A stretch of 64,000 bases of DNA from Sediminicola sp. GTDB taxonomy: Bacteria; Bacteroidota; Bacteroidia; Flavobacteriales; Flavobacteriaceae. Under the pieces are notes generated by a model that did no database searches, was not told the DNA's origin, and saw only the letters and a list, made by a program, of their open reading frames with translations. The position numbers were made by a program, and so were the translations under genes. Below are positions 1 to 11,611 of this stretch, one piece after another; the stretch's first letter is position 1; every line of letters starts with the position of its first letter. The stretch lies in the NCBI GenBank assembly GCA_024643325.1, contig JAHEND010000013.1:1-64000 (forward strand), read 5' to 3'.

Positions 1-2
1 AT

Positions 3-3000
3 TTTGAGACCATCGTTCAAGACGTATATTTGGGAACTATCCCATATATGACTCCAAGTGGTACATTTGTTATTAATGGAGCAGAGCGTGTGGTTGTTTC
101 TCAGTTACACCGTTCACCAGGTGTATTCTTTGGACAATCTTTTCACGCAAACGGTACTAAGTTATATTCTGCAAGAGTTATTCCTTTTAAAGGATCTTGG
201 ATTGAATTTGCTACCGATATTAATGGGGTAATGTATGCTTACATTGATAGAAAGAAAAAATTACCAGTAACTACACTATTTAGAGCTATAGGTTTTGAAA
301 GTGATAAGGATATACTTGAGATCTTCGATTTATCTGAAGAGATTAAAGTATCTAATGCTGGACTTAAAAAAGTATTAGGAAGAAAGTTAGCTGCAAGAGT
401 TTTAAATACTTGGCATGAAGACTTTGTAGATGAAGACACTGGAGAAGTGGTTTCAATTGAGCGTAATGAGATTATTTTAGACAGAGATACTGTTTTAGAA
501 AAGGACCATATCGCAGAGATTATGGAAGCAGATGTGAAGACCATACTTTTGCACAAAGAAAGTACTGGTGCGTCTGACTATTCTATTATCCACAACACCT
601 TACAAAAAGATCCAACCAACTCAGAAAAAGAAGCGGTTGAACATATTTATAGACAATTGCGTAATGCTGAGCCGCCGGATGAAGAAACGGCTAGAGGCAT
701 TATAGATAAGTTATTCTTTTCAGACCAACGTTACAATTTAGGTGACGTAGGACGTTATAGAATGAATAAAAAGTTAGGTCTTGACATTGGAATGGACAAA
801 CAAGTCCTTACTAAAGAAGACATTATCACAATCATCAAATACTTAATAGAGCTTATTAACTCTAAAGAAGAAATTGATGATATTGACCACCTTTCCAATA
901 GACGTGTTCGTACCGTTGGAGAACAACTATCTCAGCAATTTGGTGTAGGTCTTGCCCGTATGGCAAGAACCATTAGAGAGCGAATGAATGTAAGAGATAA
1001 TGAAGTGTTTACACCTATTGACTTAATTAATGCAAAGACCTTGTCTTCTGTGATTAATTCTTTCTTTGGAACAAACCAACTGTCTCAGTTTATGGATCAA
1101 ACAAATCCATTGGCAGAAATTACGCACAAGAGAAGATTGTCGGCCCTTGGGCCAGGAGGTCTTTCTAGAGAGCGCGCCGGGTTTGAGGTGCGTGATGTAC
1201 ATTACACACACTACGGAAGATTATGTCCTATTGAAACCCCAGAGGGACCAAACATTGGTCTAATTTCTTCTTTAGCAGTTTATGCTAAAGTGAACCAGAT
1301 GGGATTCTTGGAGACGCCATATAGAAAGGTTACTAAAGGTAAAGTAAATACGGAAGAGTATGCCTACCTAAGTGCTGAAGAGGAAGAGGGAATGAAGATT
1401 GCACAAGCCAACATTCCTCAGAAGAAAGACGGTGTAATAGATACAGATAAAGTCATTGCAAGAGAAGAAGGAGATTTCCCAGTGGTAGATCCATCTGAGG
1501 TTCACTATACTGATGTTGCTCCTAATCAAATTGCTTCTATTTCTGCGTCTTTAATCCCATTCTTAGAGCATGATGATGCGAACAGAGCCTTGATGGGATC
1601 TAACATGATGCGCCAGGCAGTGCCTTTGCTTAGACCTGAAGCACCCATTGTTGGAACTGGTTTAGAGAAACAAGTAGCTGCGGATTCAAGAGTATTAATC
1701 AATGCAGAGGGAGATGGTGTAATTGAGTATGTAGACGCTCAAAAAATTACTATTAAATATTCAAGAACTGACGAAGAACGTTTGGTAAGTTTTGAAGAAG
1801 ACTCTAAAACGTACAACTTGGTGAAGTTTAGAAAAACCAACCAAGGAACGTCTATTAATCTTAAGCCAATTGTTCGCAAGGGAGATAAGGTTAAAAAAGG
1901 GCAGGTGCTTTGTGAGGGATATGCGACTCAAAATGGTGAATTAGCACTTGGTAGAAACCTTAAAGTGGCCTTTATGCCATGGAAAGGGTACAACTTTGAA
2001 GATGCGATTGTAATTTCTGAAAAAGTAGTTAGAGAAGACATCTTTACTTCTATTCACGTAGATGAGTATTCTTTAGAAGTAAGAGATACCAAACTCGGAG
2101 CTGAAGAATTGACCAATGATATTCCAAACGTTTCGGAGGAGGCTACTAAAGACCTTGATGAAAACGGAATGATTAGAATTGGGGCAGAAGTGAAGCCTGG
2201 AGATATTCTAATCGGTAAGATTACCCCTAAAGGAGAATCTGATCCAACACCAGAAGAAAAATTATTACGCGCCATTTTTGGAGACAAAGCCGGTGACGTA
2301 AAAGATGCTTCTTTAAAAGCGTCTCCTTCTTTGAGAGGAGTTGTAATTGAAAAGAAATTGTTTTCTAGATCTGTAAAAGATAAGCGTAAACGTTCTGAAG
2401 ATAAAGAGGCTATTACAAAATTAGAGTTGGAATACGAAGTGAAATTCCAACAACTAAAAGATGTATTGGTAGAGAAATTATTCTCTCTTGTCAATGGGAA
2501 AACCTCCCAAGGAGTATTAAACGACTTAGAAGAAGAGGTATTGCCAAAAGGGAAGAAGTACAGCCTTAAAATGTTAAACTCTGTAGATGATTTCGCTCAC
2601 TTGGTTGGTGGAAGCTGGACTACAGATAAAGCGACCAACGCTTCTATTGCAGACTTGTTACACAATTACAAGATTAAATTAAACGACCTTCAAGGAAACT
2701 TGAGAAGGGATAAGTTTACTATTTCTGTGGGAGATGAGTTGCCAGCTGGTATTATGAAGCTTGCTAAAGTTTACGTGGCTAAGAAACGTAAATTAAAAGT
2801 GGGTGATAAAATGGCGGGACGTCACGGAAATAAAGGTATTGTTTCTAGAATTGTGCGTCATGAAGACATGCCATTCTTGGAAGACGGAACACCTGTAGAT
2901 ATTGTATTGAACCCATTAGGTGTACCTTCTCGTATGAACATTGGACAGATCTATGAAACTGTTTTAGGATGGGCAGGTCTTAAGTTAGACAAGAAGTATG

Positions 3001-3479
3001 CCACCCCTATTTTTGACGGAGCTACTATTGATCAGATCAATGGTTTCACAGAAGAGGCGGGTATACCACAGTTCGGTCATACTTATTTATATGACGGAGG
3101 TACCGGTCAGCGTTTTGATCAGCCTGCAACAGTAGGGGTGATCTATATGTTGAAACTTGGACATATGGTAGACGACAAAATGCATGCACGTTCCATTGGG
3201 CCCTACTCTCTTATCACGCAACAGCCATTAGGAGGTAAAGCACAATTTGGAGGTCAGCGTTTTGGAGAAATGGAAGTTTGGGCATTAGAGGCTTACGGAG
3301 CTTCTGCTACCCTTAGAGAAATTTTGACTGTTAAATCTGACGACGTAATTGGTAGGGCTAAGACTTACGAAGCTATCGTTAAAGGAGAAACCATGCCAGA
3401 ACCAGGTTTACCAGAATCTTTCAACGTATTAATGCATGAACTTAAAGGTTTAGGTTTAGACATTAGATTGGAAGAGTAA
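3..3479 (+). CDS. rpoB: DNA-directed RNA polymerase subunit beta (5' truncated by window edge)
   Basis: Beta subunit of RNA polymerase, forming one side of the active cleft. The reading frame is open from base 3, where the visible protein starts in the conserved stretch leading to [11 protein letters not shown], so the real start lies upstream and roughly the first 110 residues are missing. The 1158 visible residues include the rifampicin-binding region (QLSQFMDQ, Met at about residue 364, then THKRR and [13 protein letters not shown]), which looks wild type at the usual resistance positions. The active-site stretch [12 protein letters not shown] lies at about residues 934-945, and the C-terminal clamp segment [13 protein letters not shown] is present. 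rpoC follows after 60 bases in the usual operon order, with no terminator in the gap. The TTG at position 30 is an internal Leu codon, not a start. Confidence 0.99.
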   Translation, partial: FETIVQDVYLGTIPYMTPSGTFVINGAERVVVSQLHRSPGVFFGQSFHANGTKLYSARVIPFKGSWIEFATDINGVMYAYIDRKKKLPVTTLFRAIGFESDKDILEIFDLSEEIKVSNAGLKKVLGRKLAARVLNTWHEDFVDEDTGEVVSIERNEIILDRDTVLEKDHIAEIMEADVKTILLHKESTGASDYSIIHNTLQKDPTNSEKEAVEHIYRQLRNAEPPDEETARGIIDKLFFSDQRYNLGDVGRYRMNKKLGLDIGMDKQVLTKEDIITIIKYLIELINSKEEIDDIDHLSNRRVRTVGEQLSQQFGVGLARMARTIRERMNVRDNEVFTPIDLINAKTLSSVINSFFGTNQLSQFMDQTNPLAEITHKRRLSALGPGGLSRERAGFEVRDVHYTHYGRLCPIETPEGPNIGLISSLAVYAKVNQMGFLETPYRKVTKGKVNTEEYAYLSAEEEEGMKIAQANIPQKKDGVIDTDKVIAREEGDFPVVDPSEVHYTDVAPNQIASISASLIPFLEHDDANRALMGSNMMRQAVPLLRPEAPIVGTGLEKQVAADSRVLINAEGDGVIEYVDAQKITIKYSRTDEERLVSFEEDSKTYNLVKFRKTNQGTSINLKPIVRKGDKVKKGQVLCEGYATQNGELALGRNLKVAFMPWKGYNFEDAIVISEKVVREDIFTSIHVDEYSLEVRDTKLGAEELTNDIPNVSEEATKDLDENGMIRIGAEVKPGDILIGKITPKGESDPTPEEKLLRAIFGDKAGDVKDASLKASPSLRGVVIEKKLFSRSVKDKRKRSEDKEAITKLELEYEVKFQQLKDVLVEKLFSLVNGKTSQGVLNDLEEEVLPKGKKYSLKMLNSVDDFAHLVGGSWTTDKATNASIADLLHNYKIKLNDLQGNLRRDKFTISVGDELPAGIMKLAKVYVAKKRKLKVGDKMAGRHGNKGIVSRIVRHEDMPFLEDGTPVDIVLNPLGVPSRMNIGQIYETVLGWAGLKLDKKYATPIFDGATIDQINGFTEEAGIPQFGHTYLYDGGTGQRFDQPATVGVIYMLKLGHMVDDKMHARSIGPYSLITQQPLGGKAQFGGQRFGEMEVWALEAYGASATLREILTVKSDDVIGRAKTYEAIVKGETMPEPGLPESFNVLMHELKGLGLDIRLEE

Positions 3480-3539
3480 CAAGATTCGGTCTTGAGGATT
3501 ATAGATAATATACATTTTAATTAGTAGCACCATATTGTT

Positions 3540-6500
3540 ATGGCTAGACAAAAAGATAATAACACGGTTAAAAGGTTTGATAAAATTTCCATTGGATTGG
3601 CATCTCCAGAATCAATTCTGGGTGCCTCTAGAGGAGAAGTTTTAAAACCAGAAACAATTAACTATAGAACCCACAAACCAGAGAGAGACGGTCTTTTCTG
3701 TGAGCGAATTTTTGGCCCAGTAAAAGATTACGAATGTGCTTGTGGTAAATACAAAAGAATCCGTTATCGCGGAATTGTTTGTGATCGTTGTGGGGTAGAA
3801 GTAACAGAGAAGAAGGTTCGTAGAGACCGCGTAGGACACATTAATTTAGTGGTTCCTGTGGCTCATATCTGGTACTTCCGTTCTTTACCTAACAAAATCG
3901 GATACCTTTTAGGCCTACCTTCTAAGAAATTAGATATGATTATTTACTACGAGCGTTACGTAGTGATTCAGCCAGGTATTGCCAAAGGAGCAGAAGGAGA
4001 AGAACTTCAAAAAATGGATTTCTTAACAGAAGAAGAATACTTGAATATTTTAGAATCTATTCCTGTTGAGAACCAATACTTAGAAGACACAGATCCTAAT
4101 AAATTTATCGCTAAGATGGGTGCAGAGTGTCTGATTGACATTCTTTCTAGAATTGACCTAGATACCCTGTCTTATGAACTGAGACACAAAGCCAATACAG
4201 AGACCTCCAAACAACGTAAGACTGAAGCACTTAAGCGTTTACAAGTGGTGGAGTCTTTGAGAGAGTCTCAAGAAAATAGAGAAAACAGACCTGAGTGGAT
4301 GATCATGAAAGTGATCCCAGTTATTCCACCAGAATTAAGACCATTGGTACCTTTAGATGGAGGGCGTTTTGCTACCTCTGATTTAAATGACTTATACCGT
4401 AGGGTAATTATCAGAAACAACCGTTTAAAGCGTTTGGTGGAGATTAAAGCCCCTGAGGTTATTTTGAGAAACGAGAAGCGTATGCTTCAAGAATCTGTAG
4501 ATTCATTGTTCGACAACACGCGAAAAGCCTCTGCTGTAAAAACAGAATCTAACAGACCGCTCAAGTCACTTTCAGATTCATTAAAAGGGAAACAAGGTCG
4601 TTTCCGTCAGAACTTATTAGGGAAACGTGTAGATTATTCTGCCCGTTCCGTAATTGTTGTTGGACCAGAAATGAAATTGTTTGAATGTGGTCTTCCAAAA
4701 GATATGGCAGCAGAATTGTACAAGCCATTCGTAATTCGCAAGCTTATTGAGCGCGGAATTGTGAAAACGGTTAAATCTGCTAAGAAAATCATAGACAAGA
4801 AAGAACCAGTTGTTTGGGACATTTTAGAAAATGTTTTAAAAGGCCATCCTGTGTTATTAAACAGGGCCCCAACCCTTCACCGATTAGGAATCCAAGCATT
4901 CCAGCCTAAGTTAATAGAAGGAAAAGCGATTCGTTTGCACCCATTAGTGTGTACTGCCTTTAATGCAGATTTCGATGGGGATCAGATGGCGGTTCACTTA
5001 CCGTTAGGACCTGAAGCTATTTTAGAGGCGCAATTATTAATGTTGGCTTCTCACAACATACTTAATCCAGCCAATGGGTCTCCAATTACTGTACCTTCTC
5101 AGGATATGGTCTTGGGTCTGTATTATATGACCAAAGAGCGTGTTTCTACTAAAGAAGTGCCTGTTCAAGGAGAAGGCCTTACTTTTTATTCTTCTGAAGA
5201 GGTAGTGATTGCTTTTAACGAAGGAAGGGTTGCCCTAAATGCAGGAATTAAGGTAAGAGCTAAAGACTTTAACGAAGCAGGTGAATTGGTGTACCAAATT
5301 ATAAAAACTACTGTTGGTAGGGTTTTATTTAATATGGTAGTACCTGAAGAAGCAGGTTACGTGAACCAAGTCTTAAATAAAAAATCATTAAGAGATATTA
5401 TTGGAGATATTTTAAGTGTAACCTCTGTACCGGTAACGGCAGACTTCTTGGATAAGATCAAAACTATGGGGTATGAATTTGCCTTTAAAGGAGGTCTATC
5501 ATTTAGTTTAGGAGATATTATTATCCCACCAGAGAAACACGAAATGATTGCAGATGCCAATGGTCAAGTAGAGGGTATTATGGCCAACTACAACATGGGT
5601 CTGATCACTAATAATGAAAGATACAATCAAGTTATTGACGTTTGGACTTCTACTAACGCCATGCTTACTGAATTGGCTATGAAACGTATTAGAGAAGACC
5701 AGCAAGGGTTTAACTCTGTGTATATGATGCTAGATTCTGGTGCGAGGGGTTCTAAAGAACAGATCCGTCAGTTAACAGGTATGCGTGGATTAATGGCTAA
5801 GCCTAAAAAATCTACCGCAGGTGGTGGAGAAATTATTGAAAATCCAATTCTTTCTAACTTTAAGGAAGGTCTTTCGATTCTTGAATACTTTATCTCTACC
5901 CACGGTGCTCGTAAAGGACTCGCCGATACCGCTCTTAAAACAGCAGATGCCGGTTACTTAACTAGAAGATTGGTAGACGTATCACAAGATGTGATCATTA
6001 ACACAGAAGATTGTGGTACCCTTCGAGGAATTGAAGTTCAATCTTTAAAGAAAAACGAAGAAATTGTAGAGAGTCTTGGAGAGAGAATTCTAGGACGTGT
6101 TTCTTTACATGATGTTTATAACCCACTTACTGAGGAATTATTATTGGCAGCAGGTCAAGAAATATCTGAAGCAGATGTAAAACGTATTGAAGCTTCTCCA
6201 GTGGAGAAAGTAGAAGTGCGTTCTCCATTGACTTGTGAGGCAGATAAAGGTATTTGTGGAAAATGTTACGGTAGAAATTTATCTACTAATAAAATGGTTC
6301 AAAGAGGTGAAGCAGTTGGTGTAGTTGCCGCTCAATCTATTGGAGAGCCTGGAACTCAGCTTACATTGAGAACTTTCCACGTAGGGGGTATTGCAGGTAA
6401 CATTTCTGAAGACAACAAATTAGCAGCTAAGTTTGACGGAATTGCAGAAATTGAAGATCTTAGAACCGTTAAAGGTCAAAATGCAGAAGGTGAGGCAACT

Positions 6501-7838
6501 GAAATTGTTATTTCTAGGACCTCTGAAATTAAGTTAACCGATGCTAAAACTGGAATCGTATTAAGCACAAATAATATTCCTTACGGATCTGTTCTTTCTA
6601 TTAAGAATGGCGCTAAGATTAAAAAAGGAGATGTTATTTGCTCTTGGGATCCATATAACGGGGTAATTGTTTCTGAATTTACAGGAAAAATTGCTTACGA
6701 GAATATAGAGCAAGGAGTTACGTACCAAGTGGAAATTGATGAACAAACAGGTTTCCAAGAAAAAGTAATTTCTGAATCCAGAAACAAAAAGCTCATTCCT
6801 ACTTTATTGATTAAAAACAATAAAGATGAAGTGTTGCGTTCTTATAACCTTCCAGTAGGATCTCATATCATGGTAGATGATAATGAGAAAATTAGCGAAG
6901 GAAAAATTTTAGTAAAAATTCCACGTAAATCTGCCAAGGCAGGTGATATTACAGGAGGTTTACCAAGAGTTACAGAGCTTTTCGAAGCACGTAACCCTTC
7001 TAATCCAGCCGTAGTCTCTGAAATTGATGGTGTGGTTTCTTTTGGTAAGATTAAAAGAGGTAACCGAGAAATTATTATAGAGTCTAAATTAGGAGAGGTT
7101 AAAAAGTATTTGGTAAAACTTTCAAACCAGATCTTAGTACAAGAGAATGACTACGTTCGTGCAGGTATGGCACTTTCAGATGGGTCTATTACTCCAGAAG
7201 ATATTTTAGCTATTAAAGGGCCTTCTGCAGTGCAACAATACCTTGTTAATGAAGTACAAGAAGTATATCGTTTGCAAGGAGTGAAGATTAACGATAAGCA
7301 CTTTGAGGTAGTAGTACGTCAGATGATGCGTAAAGTTAGAGTTCAAGATCCAGGAGATACCATATTCTTAGAGAACCAACTGATTCATAAAGATGACTTT
7401 ATTAAAGAAAATGACGACATTTTCGGTAAAAAAGTGGTTGAAGAAGCGGGAGATTCTGAAACGTTAAAACCAGGTCAGATTGTGACCGCTAGAGAACTTA
7501 GAGATGAGAATTCTTTATTGAAGCGCAACGACAAAGCCCTGGTAACAGCAAGAGACGCTGTAGCAGCAACGGCTACGCCAATCTTACAGGGTATTACTAG
7601 AGCTTCTTTACAGACCAAGTCATTCATTTCTGCAGCTTCCTTCCAGGAAACTACAAAAGTGTTAAACGAAGCAGCAGTTGCTGGTAAGGTAGACGGTTTA
7701 GAAGGACTTAAGGAAAATGTTATTGTAGGTCACAAAATACCAGCTGGTACTGGTATGCGTGCTTATGACAATGTGCTCGTAGGTTCTAAAGAAGAATACG
7801 ATGAAATTCTAGCAAGAAAAGAAGCTTTAAAATTTTAA
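3540..7838 (+). CDS. rpoC: DNA-directed RNA polymerase subunit beta'
   Basis: Beta' subunit of RNA polymerase, complete at 1432 residues, close to the family length in Bacteroidota. The N-terminal zinc ribbon has Cys66, Cys68, Cys81 and Cys84. The catalytic magnesium loop NADFDGD is at residues 475-481. The second zinc site is formed by Cys825, Cys899, Cys906 and Cys909. The trigger-loop and bridge-helix region (around MRGLMAKP) follows the catalytic loop, and the C-terminal domain ends in the expected GTGMRAYDN region. It is translated from an ATG with no clear Shine-Dalgarno site, as is normal in this phylum. It lies between rpoB and a DUF3467 gene that begins 9 bases after its stop, so all three are very likely one transcript. 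Confidence 0.99.
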   Translation: MARQKDNNTVKRFDKISIGLASPESILGASRGEVLKPETINYRTHKPERDGLFCERIFGPVKDYECACGKYKRIRYRGIVCDRCGVEVTEKKVRRDRVGHINLVVPVAHIWYFRSLPNKIGYLLGLPSKKLDMIIYYERYVVIQPGIAKGAEGEELQKMDFLTEEEYLNILESIPVENQYLEDTDPNKFIAKMGAECLIDILSRIDLDTLSYELRHKANTETSKQRKTEALKRLQVVESLRESQENRENRPEWMIMKVIPVIPPELRPLVPLDGGRFATSDLNDLYRRVIIRNNRLKRLVEIKAPEVILRNEKRMLQESVDSLFDNTRKASAVKTESNRPLKSLSDSLKGKQGRFRQNLLGKRVDYSARSVIVVGPEMKLFECGLPKDMAAELYKPFVIRKLIERGIVKTVKSAKKIIDKKEPVVWDILENVLKGHPVLLNRAPTLHRLGIQAFQPKLIEGKAIRLHPLVCTAFNADFDGDQMAVHLPLGPEAILEAQLLMLASHNILNPANGSPITVPSQDMVLGLYYMTKERVSTKEVPVQGEGLTFYSSEEVVIAFNEGRVALNAGIKVRAKDFNEAGELVYQIIKTTVGRVLFNMVVPEEAGYVNQVLNKKSLRDIIGDILSVTSVPVTADFLDKIKTMGYEFAFKGGLSFSLGDIIIPPEKHEMIADANGQVEGIMANYNMGLITNNERYNQVIDVWTSTNAMLTELAMKRIREDQQGFNSVYMMLDSGARGSKEQIRQLTGMRGLMAKPKKSTAGGGEIIENPILSNFKEGLSILEYFISTHGARKGLADTALKTADAGYLTRRLVDVSQDVIINTEDCGTLRGIEVQSLKKNEEIVESLGERILGRVSLHDVYNPLTEELLLAAGQEISEADVKRIEASPVEKVEVRSPLTCEADKGICGKCYGRNLSTNKMVQRGEAVGVVAAQSIGEPGTQLTLRTFHVGGIAGNISEDNKLAAKFDGIAEIEDLRTVKGQNAEGEATEIVISRTSEIKLTDAKTGIVLSTNNIPYGSVLSIKNGAKIKKGDVICSWDPYNGVIVSEFTGKIAYENIEQGVTYQVEIDEQTGFQEKVISESRNKKLIPTLLIKNNKDEVLRSYNLPVGSHIMVDDNEKISEGKILVKIPRKSAKAGDITGGLPRVTELFEARNPSNPAVVSEIDGVVSFGKIKRGNREIIIESKLGEVKKYLVKLSNQILVQENDYVRAGMALSDGSITPEDILAIKGPSAVQQYLVNEVQEVYRLQGVKINDKHFEVVVRQMMRKVRVQDPGDTIFLENQLIHKDDFIKENDDIFGKKVVEEAGDSETLKPGQIVTARELRDENSLLKRNDKALVTARDAVAATATPILQGITRASLQTKSFISAASFQETTKVLNEAAVAGKVDGLEGLKENVIVGHKIPAGTGMRAYDNVLVGSKEEYDEILARKEALKF

Positions 7839-7847
7839 TCTGAAGCT

Positions 7848-8150
7848 ATGAGTGATAAAGAAAACCAAATCAATATAGAATTAGATGAGAAAACCGCTGA
7901 GGGCACTTACTCGAACTTGGCAGTGATTAATCATTCTGTATCTGAATTTGTGGTAGACTTTATTAGTTTAATGCCAGGAGCTCCTAAGGCTAAAGTGAAG
8001 AGTAGGGTGATACTCACCCCACAACACGCTAAAAAATTCTTGAAAGCATTGCAAGACAATGTGACCAAGTTTGAAAGTAGCCATGGAACCATTAAAGATT
8101 ATGAACAGCCAGGCATACCCATTAATTTTGGGCCTGCAGGTGAAGCTTAA
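7848..8150 (+). CDS. DUF3467 domain-containing protein
   Basis: Small acidic soluble protein of 100 residues. The central block, with the features VVDFISLMPGAPKAKV, RVILTPQHAKKFL and the ending NFGPAGEA, matches the DUF3467 family, whose members are about 100 residues and have no established function. There is no signal peptide or membrane segment. It starts 9 bases after the rpoC stop and is followed at once by a terminator, so it is the last gene of the rpoB-rpoC transcript. Linkage to rpoC is something I recall as common in Bacteroidota, which suggests a role connected with transcription. That role is inference only. Confidence 0.85.
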   Translation: MSDKENQINIELDEKTAEGTYSNLAVINHSVSEFVVDFISLMPGAPKAKVKSRVILTPQHAKKFLKALQDNVTKFESSHGTIKDYEQPGIPINFGPAGEA

Positions 8151-8152
8151 CA

Positions 8153-8188
8153 TAAAAAAACCCCACTCATTTTGAGTAGGGTTTTTTT
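8153..8188. terminator. Bidirectional terminator between the rpoC operon and prfC
   Basis: An A-tract, a GC-rich stem (CCCCACTC pairing with GAGTAGGG around TTTT) and a run of seven T. One stem position is a C/A mismatch on the plus strand but a G-U wobble in the minus-strand RNA, so it should fold better for prfC. The two flanking genes converge on it. Confidence 0.85.
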
Positions 8189-8222
8189 ATTATAAATAGT
8201 TGCTTTTATTATTCTTTCTTAG

Positions 8223-9815
8223 TTATAGTTCCGCTTCTGAGGTAAATCTCAATTTTACCGTAGGATATTTTTGTTGAGTCATTTGCAATGAAAAGGCAGA
8301 ATCTGCTAAAAATACCAATTGTCCTCTTTTGTCTTTGGCAAGAAATTTGCTTTTTATTCTAGAGAACTCTTTAAATTCTTCATTGTTTTTATCCTCTGGC
8401 ACCACCCAACAAGCTTTGTACACAGGAAAGTTCTCGTAGGAACATTTGGCTCCGTATTCGTGCTCTAAACGGTATTGAATGACTTCGTATTGAAGGGCGC
8501 CCACTGTTCCAATAATTTTTCTTCCATTAAGTTCCAAGGTGAATAATTGCGCCACTCCTTCATCCATAAGTTGGTCTACCCCTTTATTGAGCTGTTTGGC
8601 CTTTAGAGGATCTGCATTGTTTATATACCTAAAGTGTTCTGGAGAAAAACTTGGAATTCCTTTATAATGAAGCGACTCTCCCTCAGTAAGGGTATCTCCA
8701 ATTTTAAAATTTCCAGTATCGTGAAGTCCTACAATATCTCCAGGATAAGAGATGTCTACAATTTCTTTTTTCTCTGCAAAAAATGCATTGGGACTTGAAA
8801 ATTTCATTTTTTTGTTATTCCGCACATGCAAATAAGGTTTGTTTCTTTCAAAAGTGCCTGAAACAATTTTAATAAATGCGAGCCTATCCCTATGCTTCGG
8901 ATCCATATTGGCATGTATTTTAAATACAAATCCAGTCAGGGCTTTTTCAGAGGGTTCTACGATTCTTTCTTCTGCTTTCTTAGGTCTTGGGGTTGGGGCT
9001 ATATCTATAAAACAGTCTAAGAGTTCTCTCACTCCAAAATTGTTTAAAGCAGAACCAAAAAATACAGGTTGTTGGTTTCCTTTTAGATAAGCGTCTTTGT
9101 CAAAAGGAGGGTAAACACCCTGAACCAGTTCAAGGTTCTCCCTTAATGCGTTAGCCTGAGTACTCCCAACTATTTTTTCTAGTTCAGGACTATTGACATC
9201 GTCAAAAGCAAGGGTGTCTTCTATATTTTTTTTGCTGTCACCACTAAATAAATTAATGTTGCTTTCGTAAATATTATAAATTCCTTTAAAGTCATACCCC
9301 ATACCAATTGGAAAACTCATAGGGGTAACCGTTAAGCCTAATTTTTGCTCTACTTCATCTAATAAGTCAAAGGCATCTTTCCCCTCCCTATCTAATTTAT
9401 TAATAAAAACCAACATAGGAATGTTTCTCATTCTACAAACAGACACCAGTTTTTCTGTTTGTTCCTCTACTCCTTTAGCCACATCTATTACAACTATCAC
9501 GCTGTCTACTGCAGTGAGGGTTCTAAAGGTGTCTTCAGCAAAATCTTTGTGCCCTGGTGTATCTAAAATATTGATTTTTTTATCCTTGTAAATAAATGCC
9601 AATACAGAGGTTGCCACAGAAATCCCTCTCTGCCGCTCAATTTCCATGAAATCACTGGTAGCCCCTTTTTTGATTTTGTTATTTTTTACCGCACCCGCCT
9701 CTTGAATTGCACCTCCAAACAGCAATAATTTTTCTGTTAAGGTGGTTTTACCGGCATCTGGATGGGAAATAATTCCAAAGGTCCTCCTCTTACTAATTTC
9801 TTGTGCTAAACTCAT
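8223..9815 (-). CDS. prfC: Peptide chain release factor 3
   Basis: Translational GTPase that recycles RF1/RF2 from the ribosome after peptide release. At 530 residues it has the usual RF3 length. The G1 loop SHPDAGKTT is at residues 17-25, G3 reads DTPGH and G4 reads NKLD in INKLDREG, so all nucleotide-binding motifs are intact. The domain order is GTPase, then domain II (the GFVFKIHANMDPKHRDR stretch), then the RF3-type C-terminal domain with GALQYEVIQYRLEHEYG, which distinguishes RF3 from EF-G. It is monocistronic, convergent with the rpoC operon, and shares the terminator at its 3' end. Confidence 0.97.
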   Translation of the reverse strand: MSLAQEISKRRTFGIISHPDAGKTTLTEKLLLFGGAIQEAGAVKNNKIKKGATSDFMEIERQRGISVATSVLAFIYKDKKINILDTPGHKDFAEDTFRTLTAVDSVIVVIDVAKGVEEQTEKLVSVCRMRNIPMLVFINKLDREGKDAFDLLDEVEQKLGLTVTPMSFPIGMGYDFKGIYNIYESNINLFSGDSKKNIEDTLAFDDVNSPELEKIVGSTQANALRENLELVQGVYPPFDKDAYLKGNQQPVFFGSALNNFGVRELLDCFIDIAPTPRPKKAEERIVEPSEKALTGFVFKIHANMDPKHRDRLAFIKIVSGTFERNKPYLHVRNNKKMKFSSPNAFFAEKKEIVDISYPGDIVGLHDTGNFKIGDTLTEGESLHYKGIPSFSPEHFRYINNADPLKAKQLNKGVDQLMDEGVAQLFTLELNGRKIIGTVGALQYEVIQYRLEHEYGAKCSYENFPVYKACWVVPEDKNNEEFKEFSRIKSKFLAKDKRGQLVFLADSAFSLQMTQQKYPTVKLRFTSEAEL

Positions 9816-10092
9816 TAAAAAAATTTGTACAAAAATAAGCTAAATATTAGGCTTCAATGCGCAGATTTAAAAAAATCATATGACTAATGTTATTTTGCTT
9901 TAAGGATTAATTCTGCTTTAAATTATTTATTAATTACACTCTTAATCGTTTTTTTTATTCATTTAGTCGATCGTTATATCTATTTGAGCGATATAAAACT
10001 ATTTTGCGGATCAAATATTTTTTTTAATTCAAGGACTTAAAAACTTCAAAGCTTATAGTAAGAGCTAGATATTAGTATATAAATCATTAAGT

Positions 10093-11037
10093 ATGGAAGT
10101 GATAAAAAAAAGCGTATTCACTAAAGTCTATATGATTTTACTAGTTTTCATGGTATTCCCTAAACTTTATGCACAGCAAGAAGCACAATTCACGCAATTT
10201 ATTCAGAGTACTCAATCGTATAACCCTGCATATGTTGGATTAGATAGAGAGAAGAATTTGATAGCTCTCTATAGAGCGCAATGGATTGGTGTAGAGGGAG
10301 CACCAAAAACACAGGCGATTAATTACGGGGGTCCAACAGGTTGGAAAGATTTAGCCCTTGGTTTTGGTTTATTAAATGATAAAATTGGACCTACCTCTGA
10401 AACCCTATTAAATTTAGATTTTTCCTATACCGTAGATCTGTCTAGTGATATTAGAGTCGCTTTTGGAATTAAAGTCAGTGCACATCTATTGGATATTAAT
10501 TTTAGTTTACTAAACCAAGATTATAGCCTTGGACCAGACCCGGTGCTGAAGAGTTCTATTGACAATCGTTTGTCTCCAAACATAGGTGCAGGAGTTTTGT
10601 ATTACACCCCTGATTTTTATTTAGGTTTATCTGTTCCTACATTCTTAGAAACACTATACTTTGAAAACTCCTCTCTTTCAAAAGCAAAAGAAAAAATACG
10701 TTTTTATCTCCATACTGGTTTTGTAAAGGAGGTATCTAATGAGGTTCTTTTAAGGCCCAGTGTCTTATTTAAAGCCGTTGCAGGGTCACACCTACAAACA
10801 GACCTTTCTTTGGCTGTGCTACAAGAAGAAAAAGTCACATTTGGTCTGTCATATAGGGTAAAAGCAGCTGTCAGTGGTCTTATAGGGTATCAGTTTTCTG
10901 ATCATTTTTTTACAGGAATTTCATATGATAGGGCAGCGACAGATTTGGGGCAAGAAATATTTAATAGTGGCTCTATTGAGCTAGTTTTGAAATATTGTTT
11001 TATAAAAACTCCCTCTAAGATAAGATTCAATTTTTAA
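10093..11037 (+). CDS. PorP/SprF family type IX secretion system membrane protein
   Basis: Outer-membrane beta-barrel protein of 314 residues. A signal peptide (MEVIKKS, then a hydrophobic stretch ending LYA, probably cleaved near residue 27) is followed by the family's opening QFTQF...YNPAYVG and by alternating beta strands to the C-terminus, which ends in an aromatic F. PorP/SprF proteins act with type IX secretion and gliding motility, where SprF is linked to export of the adhesin SprB. Genomes carry many paralogues, often next to large adhesin genes. None is adjacent here, so the partner is unknown and I give no gene symbol. The 277 bases before it hold no gene; a short inverted repeat TTATATC/GATATAA lies at 9974-9996. 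Confidence 0.85.
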   Translation: MEVIKKSVFTKVYMILLVFMVFPKLYAQQEAQFTQFIQSTQSYNPAYVGLDREKNLIALYRAQWIGVEGAPKTQAINYGGPTGWKDLALGFGLLNDKIGPTSETLLNLDFSYTVDLSSDIRVAFGIKVSAHLLDINFSLLNQDYSLGPDPVLKSSIDNRLSPNIGAGVLYYTPDFYLGLSVPTFLETLYFENSSLSKAKEKIRFYLHTGFVKEVSNEVLLRPSVLFKAVAGSHLQTDLSLAVLQEEKVTFGLSYRVKAAVSGLIGYQFSDHFFTGISYDRAATDLGQEIFNSGSIELVLKYCFIKTPSKIRFNF

Positions 11038-11076
11038 TAAAATACAGTCATTTTTAGATGTATGAGTCTAAAAAAT

Positions 11077-11084
11077 GTATTTTT
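11077..11084 (+). promoter_or_regulatory. Candidate -7 box of the idi promoter
   Basis: TATTTTTA, one base from the Bacteroidota -7 consensus TAnnTTTG, ends 5 bases before the idi ATG. If used, the mRNA would have almost no leader. Position and sequence only; no clear -33 element. Confidence 0.4.
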
Positions 11085-11089
11085 ATAAA

Positions 11090-11602
11090 ATGGAAGAATT
11101 TGTTGTTTTAGTTAACGAGAAAGATGAGCCACAAGGGCTCATGGAAAAGATAGAAGCACATGAAAAAGCATTACTTCATAGGGCTTTTTCTGTTTTCGTT
11201 AATAATGATAAAGGAGAAATAATGCTCCAACAAAGAGCACTTTCTAAGTATCATTCTCCGGGTCTATGGACGAATACGTGTTGCAGTCACCAGAGAGATG
11301 GAGAGGCAAATTTAGAGGCTGGAAAAAGACGCTTAATGGAAGAGATGGGATTTCAGACCCCATTAAAAGAATTGTTTTCATTCGTTTATAAAGCAGATAT
11401 GGGAAATGGCCTTACGGAACATGAGTTTGATCATGTAATGCAAGGTATTTTTAATGAGGAACCTAGTCTTAATCCTAATGAAGTTGCTTCTTGGAAATGG
11501 ATGTCTCCAGAAGCAATTAAATTAGACATAGAAAAAAATCCAGAACTCTATACTCCATGGTTTAAGATTATATTTGAGAAATATTATATGTACCTTTCGT
11601 AA
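11090..11602 (+). CDS. idi: Isopentenyl-diphosphate delta-isomerase, type 1
   Basis: Interconverts isopentenyl and dimethylallyl diphosphate, supplying all isoprenoids including the carotenoids encoded further on. It is a Nudix-fold enzyme of 170 residues. The expected active-site motifs are visible: WTNTCCSH, with catalytic Cys at residue 65, and the EHE acidic cluster at residues 110-112, with the Nudix-like EAGKRRLMEEMG between them. An ATG at 11075 would add MYFYK, but those codons overlap a promoter-like TATTTTTA box at 11077-11084, so I choose ATG 11090. The next two genes follow at 9 and 11 bases, indicating an operon. Confidence 0.95.
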   Translation: MEEFVVLVNEKDEPQGLMEKIEAHEKALLHRAFSVFVNNDKGEIMLQQRALSKYHSPGLWTNTCCSHQRDGEANLEAGKRRLMEEMGFQTPLKELFSFVYKADMGNGLTEHEFDHVMQGIFNEEPSLNPNEVASWKWMSPEAIKLDIEKNPELYTPWFKIIFEKYYMYLS

Positions 11603-11611
11603 AAAATTGAC

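Noticed and set aside
2054-2494. Long antisense reading frame inside rpoB, and similar ones in rpoC, aconitase and accA
   Set aside because: They lie wholly within strongly conserved genes, have Ser/Ile/Phe-rich composition typical of reverse-strand shadows and no family features.
9816-10092. Possible hidden gene or riboswitch before the PorP/SprF-like gene
   Set aside because: The stretch is very A+T-rich, has stops in all frames and only a 7-base inverted repeat; nothing supports a gene or a known riboswitch fold.
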